Part shown: positions 1 to 6,745 of the stretch, in pieces | Layout of the letters: every line of letters begins with the position of its first letter | How positions within the stretch are numbered: position 1 is the stretch's first letter | From: Butyrivibrio sp. MB2005 | Lineage (GTDB): Bacteria > Bacillota > Clostridia > Lachnospirales > Lachnospiraceae | Direction of reading: 5' to 3' | Assembly: GCF_000424285.1 (NCBI RefSeq) | Contig: NZ_KE384158.1 | Location: 1 to 64,000 of the forward strand | Length of the DNA stretch: 64,000 nucleotides | The notes under the pieces: generated by a model | Seen by the model: only the letters and a program-made list of their open reading frames with translations | Databases searched by the model: none | Told to the model about the DNA's origin: nothing | Made by a program: the position numbers and the translations under genes

Positions 1-231
1 CATATCCTTCTGCTCGACATAATACTTGTTCTTTCTTACAAGGCTCTTGAATATCTCCTCATCAATCTGCTCATATATCTCACTGATAAGCCTGCATCCA
101 AGCTTTAACACACGCTCATGAACATCGTTTGAAAGATCTGCTGCATCCTTCTCTCCATCAAGGAGACTTCTGACATTTTTCTCAATCTCCTTGATATCAT
201 TCTGAATAAACTGTAGTATACTGTTGTACAT
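1..231 (-). CDS. ISLre2/UPF0236-type transposase, N-terminal part, runs off the left edge
   Basis: Reading on the minus strand from an ATG at 231 gives an open frame of 77 codons that continues past base 1. It begins MYNSILQFIQNDIKEIEKN and continues with LISEIYEQIDEEIF and RKNKYYVEQKD. This helical, charged N-terminus followed by a Tyr-Tyr-Val-Glu strand is how I remember ISLre2 (UPF0236) transposases beginning. The catalytic region lies outside the window, so I cannot say whether the element is intact. The upstream side (232-297) carries an imperfect inverted repeat. The family call is from memory of the family, not a search. Confidence 0.65.
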   Translation of the reverse strand, partial: MYNSILQFIQNDIKEIEKNVRSLLDGEKDAADLSNDVHERVLKLGCRLISEIYEQIDEEIFKSLVRKNKYYVEQKDM

Positions 232-297
232 GGAAAGCACCGCCTTTTTAGATTTTTGTCGCAAACTCAATCTTAACATGAAGGCTGGTGCTTTTCC
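232..297. repeat. Imperfect inverted repeat upstream of the transposase start
   Basis: The arm at 232-246 (GGAAAGCACCGCCTT) pairs with 281-297 (AAGGCTGGTGCTTTTCC) across a loop of about 34 bases, and seven T follow at 298-304 on the plus strand. It could be a terminator that blocks transcription in the plus direction, a structured leader of the transposase mRNA, or part of the element's end. The sequence alone does not decide. Confidence 0.5.
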
Positions 298-327
298 TTT
301 TTTTATTTCTCCGAATCTATATTTACC

Positions 328-381
328 CTAATATACCTTATCGGAACCAGACTTCTTATATGTCCTTATTCTTAAAAAATA
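328..381 (-). pseudogene. Relic of a surface-protein C-terminal motif (left copy)
   Basis: Directly after the stop of the ATPase gene, in the same frame, the minus strand reads YFLRIRTYKKSGSDKVY and then a stop. This matches the Lachnospiraceae surface-protein C-terminal motif (Y-F/Y-V-R-I-R-T-Y-K-K), often followed by YSxWSK. A longer relative lies at 4096-4230. There is no start codon or domain left, so it is treated as a tombstone, not a gene. Confidence 0.5.
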
Positions 382-1977
382 TTAAACGGTCGCCTCATAA
401 AGAAGCTTGTTGCCAATATGAACCTGCTTCACACCTGTTTCTTTGTTTTTGTTAAAATTGAAGCTGAGCATGTAACCGGTTGATAAGCAAAAATAATCGA
501 GATATTCACTTATCTGCTTTTCGCCGCTTTCGTTGTACCTTTCGCCATGCCAGATTTTTAGCTCAATAATGTACTGCTGACCAAGATAATCGATTATTAT
601 ATCTGTTCTTTTCTGATCCCTTGTCTGTGCTTCGATATAATAATTGCCGGTACCATTTATGATTGGTTTCAGATAAAGAAGAAACTGCTCTCTTCCATCC
701 TTTTCTTTAAACTTATCCTCAAGAGGACCATATATCTGATGATATGTCTGAATGAAGTGTTCAAGAATAAGGCGAACATTAAGTTTTCCATCTTCTACAA
801 AAATATTCCTTGCAAGATCGCCTTCTCTGAAAAATACATTATTTTTGAATTCTTCTTCAGATATGAAAAGGTTGTAAAGTCTGGTTTCAAATATTCTGTT
901 ATCTATCCTTACACTGTTATTTACATTCCTGACAAAGCCATACATCTGCATAAGGACTATATCACGCTGGTCAGGGTTCCAGGTGAGTTTGGTACCTTCC
1001 ATGAGAATACTTTTAAGAGATGCTTTTAATTCAGGTAGATTGTTAAGCTTCCCTGTCAATGACTGGAATAAAGTATTGTCTTCAGAAAGTATCATTTTAA
1101 CAGCTTCATCCAGTCCATTCCTTGTCCATCTATCATGAAGGTTTTCTATTTTCTTACCAACTTCTGTATCGAGAAGTTCACATATGCGGCTGACAAGAAA
1201 AGGATATCCATTAGTATAATCTCTGATTAGCCCAGACATCTCTTCGGTGTCCATTCCGGTATTATGGTCTGATTCATATTCATCCAACATACCTTTTATT
1301 CCTTTAGCAGAAAGGCTCATATCAATATTGAATTCAGTCGCAACATTCCAAGGACAATTTTCCTTTGAATCATCTTCGCTACGAATCTTAGACTTAAGAT
1401 GTTTAACATCTGTTACTCCGGCAAGAATGACGGACTGAAATGTTCTATATTGAGGATTTTTCTGCTTTTTTAAATATCCGGATCGCAATTTACCCAAAAA
1501 ATCAAGGAAGACCTGATTGTTTGTTGCTGTATCAACTTCGTCTATTATCCATACAATTGGTCTGGCGGAATCATTACATAATGTATCGAAAATTCTAAAT
1601 ATATCATTTAGCTTGGCAGTATTTTCCTGAGCAGAAAGCTTATTTAACAAATCATAATGTTTATCCGGTAACTTTGCGTTCATGCTGTCTTTTGCATCAC
1701 ATAAAACACCAGCAAGCCCTTTTACAAATTGATTCTCATCAATATAATCTGCACCGGTAATATCCTGAAAGTCTATACTTATGACATCATATTTCTGTGA
1801 CAGGTAACGTTCTAACGCGGTAAGTGTAGTTGTTTTTCCATATTGACGAGCTCTATTGATTGTGAAATACTTTCCGCAATCAACAAGTTGCGTAGTTATT
1901 TCTCCAACTCTTTCAGAAAGATCAACCATATAATTTTTATCCGGAACACACACAGCTGTTGTATTAAATGTTTTCAC
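382..1977 (-). CDS. AAA-ATPase-like protein with C-terminal PD-(D/E)XK nuclease-type domain
   Basis: 531 aa from a GTG at 1977, chosen because AAAGGGA lies about seven bases upstream and the family usually begins with the KTFNTTAVCVP motif; a longer frame with 26 extra residues exists but has no ribosome site. The P-loop is the divergent form RARQYGKTT (residues 42-50), and Walker B is IVWIIDEVD (141-149). Near the C-terminus RTDIIIDYLG followed by IIELK (about 457-474) gives the Asp and Glu-x-Lys of a PD-(D/E)XK fold. This matches the Pfam pair AAA-ATPase_like plus PDDEXK_9, common in gut and rumen Lachnospiraceae and of unproven function. A role in DNA cleavage or defence is inference. It lies downstream of the Rpn-type gene on the same strand, separated by a terminator. 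Confidence 0.85.
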   Translation of the reverse strand: MKTFNTTAVCVPDKNYMVDLSERVGEITTQLVDCGKYFTINRARQYGKTTTLTALERYLSQKYDVISIDFQDITGADYIDENQFVKGLAGVLCDAKDSMNAKLPDKHYDLLNKLSAQENTAKLNDIFRIFDTLCNDSARPIVWIIDEVDTATNNQVFLDFLGKLRSGYLKKQKNPQYRTFQSVILAGVTDVKHLKSKIRSEDDSKENCPWNVATEFNIDMSLSAKGIKGMLDEYESDHNTGMDTEEMSGLIRDYTNGYPFLVSRICELLDTEVGKKIENLHDRWTRNGLDEAVKMILSEDNTLFQSLTGKLNNLPELKASLKSILMEGTKLTWNPDQRDIVLMQMYGFVRNVNNSVRIDNRIFETRLYNLFISEEEFKNNVFFREGDLARNIFVEDGKLNVRLILEHFIQTYHQIYGPLEDKFKEKDGREQFLLYLKPIINGTGNYYIEAQTRDQKRTDIIIDYLGQQYIIELKIWHGERYNESGEKQISEYLDYFCLSTGYMLSFNFNKNKETGVKQVHIGNKLLYEATV

Positions 1978-2059
1978 GTATATTCCCTTTGCCAAATTGT
2001 GCCATTCTTCGCCATATCTATAGATAATATTAACACTATGACTGGTTATATGCAAAGAA

Positions 2060-2082
2060 AGGAGCCCCGAAAAGAGGCTCCT
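2060..2082 (-). terminator. Rho-independent terminator after the Rpn-type gene
   Basis: AGGAGCC (2060-2066) pairs with GGCTCCT (2076-2082). On the minus strand the stem is followed by TTTCTTTG. It lies just after the stop at 2105 and before the ATPase start. Confidence 0.7.
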
Positions 2083-2104
2083 AAGCTGTTGGATACAATA
2101 TATA

Positions 2105-3070
2105 CTACTTAGAACCAGGAAGTAGTTCTTTCATAAGCTTTTGCTGATATTCAGGGTCTTTGGTGGCTTTCTCTAAATCATCAATTCGCCCTAAACTAAT
2201 AAGTATTGTATTTAGGCTATTAATCGAATTGGTAACTTTTTGAGTAACCTGCTGAGTGACCTGTTCTGTAACTCTTTCAGTAACTTCTTGTGTAACCTGC
2301 TCTGTCAATTCATGATCGTGTATTTGTTGTCTCATCCATTCTTTCATATAGTTCTTCGTCACCTCCGATCTATCTTTGACCGTATCAACGATATCTCTAA
2401 GCCTTTGTGTGTCTTCGCCGGCATTGTCTTCAAGTTTTCCTGTTACTATATATTTTATCATTTCAGACAGTTTCTTGCCATGTGTATTAGATTCCGGAAT
2501 ATTATAATTTCCGCCGCTATAAAGGAAAATATATCTCCTACCATCATCATATTCAATATCCTTGTGAGTTACGAGTGTAGTCTTCGCCTCATAATACATA
2601 TCTCCTGCTAAAAATGGATCATATGATAATATTGTGATTGAAATATAATCAGGTAAAGTATTATAGAATTTACCTGACTTAAGTAGTTTAGACTCAACCA
2701 TTGAAGAGTAATATCTGTGTCTTTTGGGAAGATCTTTTCTGTCAGCTTCCCTGTCCTCCATCTCGATGTCATATACGGATGAAACACTGTTTAATTGCGT
2801 TTTGGTATTGTCAATAAATGCATCCAGCCTTATGCCATGGTCACCCTTGTCATTTCCTGTTAAAACTTTTTGCGGCTTTACACTGTCTACTATTACATCA
2901 TATCCGACTGCTGCACTGATGATGATACTTGCAACCTCCTTTGCCCGATCTTCATCTTCCATTACATAGTTGAAAAGAAAGTTGTTAATCAGTGTCATTG
3001 ACCTGACAACATTCCTTGCCTCTTCAAATGTGATAATTTCATTAGTAGTTACAATTGATTTTTCATGCAC
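2105..3070 (-). CDS. Rpn-family PD-(D/E)XK nuclease / putative transposase
   Basis: 321 aa from a GTG at 3070, preceded by AGGAGG eight bases away; the frame is open 23 codons further but without a ribosome site. The N-terminal half is the PDDEXK fold of the Rpn/PF12784 group: GIRLDAF (D83), then VYDIEMED (E103), then the typical LPKRHRYYSSM and LKSGKFYNTLPDYISITI stretches. The family promotes recombination and cleaves DNA in E. coli RpnA; here activity is inferred. The usual Glu-Met-Gln is Glu-Met-Glu. From about residue 262 the C-terminus is a run of short E/Q-Q-V-T repeats (EQVTQEVTERVTEQVTQQVT), probably a coiled coil for oligomerisation. Two palindromes upstream may be operators. Confidence 0.85.
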   Translation of the reverse strand: MHEKSIVTTNEIITFEEARNVVRSMTLINNFLFNYVMEDEDRAKEVASIIISAAVGYDVIVDSVKPQKVLTGNDKGDHGIRLDAFIDNTKTQLNSVSSVYDIEMEDREADRKDLPKRHRYYSSMVESKLLKSGKFYNTLPDYISITILSYDPFLAGDMYYEAKTTLVTHKDIEYDDGRRYIFLYSGGNYNIPESNTHGKKLSEMIKYIVTGKLEDNAGEDTQRLRDIVDTVKDRSEVTKNYMKEWMRQQIHDHELTEQVTQEVTERVTEQVTQQVTQKVTNSINSLNTILISLGRIDDLEKATKDPEYQQKLMKELLPGSK

Positions 3071-3196
3071 TTTAGTGCCCTCCTTGATAATAAGTATCAG
3101 ATGAGCAAAAGGTACAGAATTCATAGACGACAGAATCATTCTAAAAATATAAGTAAATCTATTTCGAAAACGTCTTACAACAATTAGTGGAAATAG

Positions 3197-3233
3197 CGGG
3201 TGATCACCCGGATACCTTAACGGTCATCTGACC
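3197..3233. promoter_or_regulatory. Paired palindromes upstream of the Rpn-type gene, possible operator
   Basis: CGGGTGATCACCCG at 3197-3210 is a perfect 14-bp palindrome, and GGTCATCTGACC at 3222-3233 has 5-bp arms around TC. They lie 127 to 163 bases upstream of the GTG start. Neither is followed by a T-run, so they look more like protein-binding sites than terminators. No regulator gene sits next to them. Confidence 0.35.
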
Positions 3234-3237
3234 ATTT

Positions 3238-3431
3238 AAGATAATATTAAAAACGATAATAATTGTCAATGGTGTATTTAATCGTGATAAATAAAGGTGC
3301 CTCAAATTGAGCGAATATTATAGAATCTAGTATCTGATGAGCATTTACAGAGGAACATGTAGAATAAGAGCAATTCCTCTGCAAAAACCGATTGTCCAAC
3401 TTGAATATTACACTTCGCAGCGTAGCATAGC
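3238..3431. other. Intergenic stretch with no convincing gene
   Basis: Two minus-strand frames of 62 and 79 codons cross this area, but they overlap each other, lack a good ribosome site and have Cys/Phe-rich composition unlike a protein. I see nothing else than the terminator at its right end. Confidence 0.5.
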
Positions 3432-3436
3432 AAAAA

Positions 3437-3470
3437 GGACAGTTGCACCAAGGGATTAGTGCGACTGCCC
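3437..3470 (-). terminator. Terminator downstream of the 43-aa gene
   Basis: On the minus strand GGGCAGTCGCAC and GTGCAACTGTCC form a 12-position stem with one mismatch and a wobble, followed by TTTTT (3432-3436). It ends a transcript arriving from the small gene at 3493-3624. Confidence 0.6.
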
Positions 3471-3492
3471 CTCTTCTTTTGGACAAACAATA

Positions 3493-3624
3493 TTACTTTT
3501 TACTATTTAGAAGCAATCCATTCTTTTTGGCTTCCTCTTTAAACTTGTCAAAATTATAATCATCATCCATGTACTTATCGAGAGTATCCTCAGATAGTGG
3601 AGTTCCTATTTTTGTGTATGGCAT
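3493..3624 (-). CDS. Unrecognised 43-aa protein downstream of the 64-bp repeat array
   Basis: The protein starts MPYTKIGTPLSEDTLDKYM and ends in KKNGLLLNSKK. The ATG at 3624 is preceded by AGGGGGA seven bases away, and a terminator follows, so it looks like a real transcription unit. It is acidic in the middle (DKYMDDDYNFDKFKEE) and basic at the end, with no membrane segment, no cysteine and no motif I recognise. A longer frame begins at 3729 inside the repeat array but has no ribosome site. The mRNA leader would contain the array. Small antitoxin-like or DNA-binding roles are possible but unsupported. Confidence 0.55.
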   Translation of the reverse strand: MPYTKIGTPLSEDTLDKYMDDDYNFDKFKEEAKKNGLLLNSKK

Positions 3625-3646
3625 ATCTTTCCCCCTTACTGTTTTA

Positions 3647-3902
3647 TTACGGGGAAAATATTGTTTTTCTTTTTTCATCCCCGTAATTTTTAGCCATTTT
3701 TCCGCCATTCTTACGTGGATAAATCTCATTTCCTCTAAGCATCCCCGTAATCCTGAGCCTTTTTTCCGCCATTCTTACGTGAATATATCACATTTTCCCA
3801 TTCATCCCCGTAATTCACTTCACCATTTCCTGATTTTCTTACGTGGATAAATATTGTTTTTCACGATACCCACGTAATTCAAAACAGCAACTGTAAAAAA
3901 CT
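3647..3902. repeat. Tandem array of four 64-bp units, each with a palindromic core
   Basis: TTACG(G/T)GG occurs at 3647, 3711, 3775 and 3839, exactly 64 bases apart. Each is closed by CCCCGTAA or CCACGTAA 39-40 bases on (ends 3686, 3750, 3813, 3877). Copy 1 has a perfect GGGG/CCCC pair and copy 4 a perfect GTGG/CCAC pair, a compensated change that hints at selection for the pairing. The first two units also share TTTTTTCCGCCATTC-like spacers. The period is not a multiple of three, so it is not coding, and the divergence is spread along the unit, unlike CRISPR. It lies in the leader or promoter region of the 43-aa gene. Confidence 0.85.
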
Positions 3903-4048
3903 AAAAAGCAGCTAATGATTGACCGACCTTCCATAAATCATTTGACACTACCAGAAAAAAGTTGTAATTTGTTTTAAACTTTATTATTTGCTATAACAAG
4001 AGTTAATTCCACGCTATAAAATGTTTATAATTTCGTTTATTACAATTC
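3903..4048. other. AT-rich intergenic stretch, nothing recognised
   Basis: Very AT-rich sequence between the repeat array and a terminator. No frame, hairpin or repeat that I can support. Confidence 0.5.
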
Positions 4049-4057
4049 AAAAAAAAT

Positions 4058-4089
4058 GAGCAGGAAAACCGTAATTGGTATTCCTGCTC
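4058..4089 (-). terminator. Terminator for the decarboxylase transcript
   Basis: GAGCAGGAA (4058-4066) pairs perfectly with TTCCTGCTC (4081-4089). On the minus strand the stem is followed by a run of eight T (4049-4056). Confidence 0.8.
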
Positions 4090-4095
4090 TTCCAC

Positions 4096-4230
4096 TTATT
4101 TCGCCTTGATGCTCTTCTTTTTGCTCCAATTGGAATAAGTCTTATTTACACCTGTCTTCTTATAGGTGCGGATTCTTACGAAGTACTTTTTACCGGCCTT
4201 AATATTACAACTATATCGAAAATCATTTAA
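4096..4230 (-). pseudogene. Relic of a surface-protein C-terminal motif (right copy)
   Basis: A 44-codon minus-strand frame, starting inside the last codons of the decarboxylase and lacking a start, contains KAGKKYFVRIRTYKK, then KTYSNWSKKKSIKAK and a stop. This is the standard C-terminal end of Lachnospiraceae fibronectin-like or cell-wall surface proteins. Nothing of the rest of the protein remains. The same motif, shorter, is at 328-381. Confidence 0.6.
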
Positions 4231-5671
4231 TTACCTGAAGCTCTGATATATCCTCACTCTCAGGTCCCTGCATTGAACAGCCCTTTTCTTTTGCAGTAAT
4301 TATATAATCAAGAATTTCTTCTGTAACAACCTCGCCCGGAGAAATGATCGGTATTCCCGGAGGATAACACATTACAGATTCAGCTGAGATTCTTCCTACA
4401 GTCTGCTTTATCGGAAGTGATTCCTTCTCAGCATAGAAAGCTTCCTGAGGGGTTGCCTTCACAATAGGTGTTACATACTCTGCTGAGAAAAAGCTCTGCT
4501 CAGGTTTTGAATAAAGTCTTCTGATATCAGATAAAGCTCCTGCAAGTCTCTCAATATCCTGAAGCCTGTCGCCAATAGAGATATACGCCATAACGTTAGA
4601 AAGATCACCAAATTCCATCTGGATATCATACTCATCACGAAGAAGGTCATATACCTCAATTCCTGTAAGGCCTACGCCTCTTGTATTTACTACAAGCTTG
4701 GTCTCATCGAAATCATAGATGCTTCCGCCGTTTATAAGCTCGTGTCCGTAAGCGTAGTAGCCGGGGATCTCATTTATCTCTTCTCTGGCATATTTAGCCA
4801 TCCCCGTAACCTTCTCAAAGCTGTCATGACCATGAAGAGCCAGATTCCTTCTGGAAATATCAAGACTTGCAATAAGAAGATAACTTGCACTTGTGGTCTG
4901 AGTCAGGTTTACAATTCTGCTGATATATCCAACATTTGCATTCTTACCACAAAGAAGTATGGAGCTCTGAGTAAGACTTCCGCCGGATTTATGCATACTG
5001 ATGGCAGCCATATCAGCTCCTGCCTTCATACCGCAAAGAGGAAGATTCGGTCCAAAATAAAGATGTGTACCATGCGCTTCATCCACCAGAGCCTTCATTC
5101 CGTGTGCATGGGCAAGATCAACTATAGCCTGAAGATTGGAACAAATACCATAGTAAGAAGGATTGTTAATAAGGATTGCCTTGGCGTCAGGATTCTCCTT
5201 AACAGCCTTCTCAACATCAGAAAGCTCCATTCCAAGCGGAATTCCAAGTTTGGTATCAACCTTGGGATCAATATATACAGGAACAGCGCCGCACAGAATA
5301 AGCGCATTTATGGCACTCTTATGCACATTCCTGGGCATAATTATCTTCTCACCATGCTTAACGGAAGACAAAACCATGGCCTGAACAGCACTTGTGGTAC
5401 CGTTAACCATCAAAAATGCATGCTCAGCTCCAAATGCATCTGCTGTAAGCTCTTCTGCTTCCTTTATTACAGATACGGGATGACACAGGTTATCCAGCGG
5501 CTTCATTGAATTAACATCTATACCAACGCACTGTTCTCCAAGAAAGCGCACTAGTTCCGCATTGCCCCTGCCTCGTTTATGTCCGGGTACATCAAAGGGT
5601 ACCACTCTCTGTTTTCTAAATCTCTCAAGTGCTTCATAAACAGGCGCTCTTCTCTGACGATCAAGATTCAA
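4223..5671 (-). CDS. Orn/Lys/Arg decarboxylase family protein (PLP, fold I)
   Basis: 482 aa starting at a TTG (5671) with GGAGG nine bases upstream; a frame open to 5731 would translate through the leader hairpin and is less likely. N-terminal PFDVPGHKRGRGN, DEAHGTH (198-204) and SMHKSGGSLTQSS with the PLP lysine at 228 are those of the short Gram-positive arginine/lysine/ornithine decarboxylases (SpeA/Cad-like, about 480 aa). The C-terminal CYPPGIP is also typical. The product would be a polyamine precursor (agmatine, cadaverine or putrescine); substrate cannot be told from sequence. No tmk/holB-type neighbours follow, unlike many Firmicutes. Transcription comes from its own promoter through a terminator-like hairpin. 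Confidence 0.92.
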   Translation of the reverse strand: MNLDRQRRAPVYEALERFRKQRVVPFDVPGHKRGRGNAELVRFLGEQCVGIDVNSMKPLDNLCHPVSVIKEAEELTADAFGAEHAFLMVNGTTSAVQAMVLSSVKHGEKIIMPRNVHKSAINALILCGAVPVYIDPKVDTKLGIPLGMELSDVEKAVKENPDAKAILINNPSYYGICSNLQAIVDLAHAHGMKALVDEAHGTHLYFGPNLPLCGMKAGADMAAISMHKSGGSLTQSSILLCGKNANVGYISRIVNLTQTTSASYLLIASLDISRRNLALHGHDSFEKVTGMAKYAREEINEIPGYYAYGHELINGGSIYDFDETKLVVNTRGVGLTGIEVYDLLRDEYDIQMEFGDLSNVMAYISIGDRLQDIERLAGALSDIRRLYSKPEQSFFSAEYVTPIVKATPQEAFYAEKESLPIKQTVGRISAESVMCYPPGIPIISPGEVVTEEILDYIITAKEKGCSMQGPESEDISELQVIK

Positions 5672-5707
5672 CAGGCCAGTCCTCCATGTTATATATAAGA
5701 TAGAAAA

Positions 5708-5739
5708 AGGGCTATGTGCCATTCTTGGCACAAAGCCCT
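5708..5739 (-). terminator. Terminator-like hairpin in the decarboxylase leader (possible attenuator)
   Basis: On the minus strand AGGGCTTTGTGCCA, AGAA and TGGCACATAGCCCT form a 14-position stem with one mismatch and a four-base loop, followed by TTTTTC. It lies between the promoter (5764-5791) and the start codon (5671), so full-length transcription must read through or remodel it. Confidence 0.75.
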
Positions 5740-5763
5740 CTAAAGTCTTTTATAGGCAAAAAT

Positions 5764-5791
5764 ATCTTATCATTAATGTACCTAATGTCAA
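5764..5791 (-). promoter_or_regulatory. Promoter of the decarboxylase gene
   Basis: TTGACA (5786-5791) and TAAGAT (5764-5769) are separated by 16 bases on the minus strand. The expected transcript has a leader of about 85 bases. Confidence 0.7.
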
Positions 5792-5876
5792 TAAATATAC
5801 CCTATTTTTTCATAAGTATTAAGAAATTATCTACAGGTGATATAAGCTTTGCCTACTTTACAATTCCATTTTTTAT

Positions 5877-6536
5877 CTAATCTATCAAGCTAATATAATG
5901 TAAATTAAATACATATTTGGGCTGTTTCCTGTCTACAACTTTGAAAAAAATTCCTCCTGCTTTAGTAATGTTTACAGTCCTTTTAGCTTTTTCCCCTTTA
6001 GCAAATTTGTATTGCGGTTTAAGTTTTACCGTTATTTTCTTTTTACCTTCAATCCTTTTAAATTTGCTACTATCCCAATAGCCGGGGGTATTAGTTTTAT
6101 CAAAATAGCGGGTAATATTGATGTTTCCGACTTTGACTAAGGCAAAAGGATTTTGATATTTTTTAACATAGTAATGATCTTCAGAGACTTTATTCCAAAC
6201 ATCATCTATTTTCTCATAATGCACAAGGGTTGCTTTTCCGGGGCCAACAGCACGTACTTCGTAAGACCCTTCACAGCTACTAAAAAAATTTAATGATGGT
6301 GAGTAAATCTTCACAACATTTTCATTTGTTGAATTATACTGATCTAATTGTAACCATCCCCTTTGTCTGGAAGCTATAAATTTCTGTTTATAATACTTTG
6401 ATGATGGCTTAAATAGCCATTCTCCGATATACCTTGTCTTAACCTCGGCTTTTGACTCTATTGAAGTCGTACCCAAGACAATGAACACTGTCATTAAACT
6501 TAATACCACACATATCATTTTCTTATACAATTTCAT
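5877..6536 (-). CDS. Secreted protein of unknown function
   Basis: 219 aa with a clear signal peptide: MKLYKK, a hydrophobic stretch ICVVLSLMTVFIVLG, and a likely cut after SIESKA near residue 30. AAGGGAG stands nine bases before the ATG. The mature part is rich in Tyr, Lys and beta-prone segments and ends in VFNLHYISLID. One segment (SYEVRAVGPGKATLVHYEK) reads like a bacterial Ig-like (Big_2) strand pair, but too little is conserved to name a domain. No sortase motif, lipobox or later membrane segment. It is transcribed alone, between a terminator and the decarboxylase leader. Confidence 0.75.
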   Translation of the reverse strand: MKLYKKMICVVLSLMTVFIVLGTTSIESKAEVKTRYIGEWLFKPSSKYYKQKFIASRQRGWLQLDQYNSTNENVVKIYSPSLNFFSSCEGSYEVRAVGPGKATLVHYEKIDDVWNKVSEDHYYVKKYQNPFALVKVGNINITRYFDKTNTPGYWDSSKFKRIEGKKKITVKLKPQYKFAKGEKAKRTVNITKAGGIFFKVVDRKQPKYVFNLHYISLID

Positions 6537-6629
6537 ATCAGTATTTCTCCCTTCTGTATTATTTGAAGCAAAAATATTGAGACAACATGAATTATATAAG
6601 ACAATTATATAATAATATTTTGAAAAAAT

Positions 6630-6674
6630 AATTCATGCCGCTAATTTGTCATTGACAAAAAAGTGGCATGAATT
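6630..6674 (-). terminator. Terminator after serC-serA-DUF1015
   Basis: AATTCATGCC (6630-6639) and GGCATGAATT (6665-6674) form a 10-bp stem, with an inner TTTGTC/GACAAA pair in the loop. On the minus strand ATTTTTTC follows. Confidence 0.7.
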
Positions 6675-6745
6675 ATAAATATCATTTAAAATTTATAAAA
6701 TCTTTCATAAAGCGATAAACAAACTTCGTTAAGCATTAGGTTAAA

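Noticed and set aside
3302-3490. Minus-strand frames of 62 and 79 codons as small genes
   Set aside because: They overlap each other in different frames, have no ribosome site, and contain the terminator hairpin of the upstream gene.
3647-3902. The 64-bp array as a CRISPR array
   Set aside because: The period fits, but there is no conserved repeat of 25-37 bases with unrelated spacers: similarity and divergence run along the whole unit. No cas gene is in the window.
4742-5509. 255-codon plus-strand frame opposite the decarboxylase
   Set aside because: It is a shadow of the clearly real decarboxylase gene, without a ribosome site or any recognisable motif.
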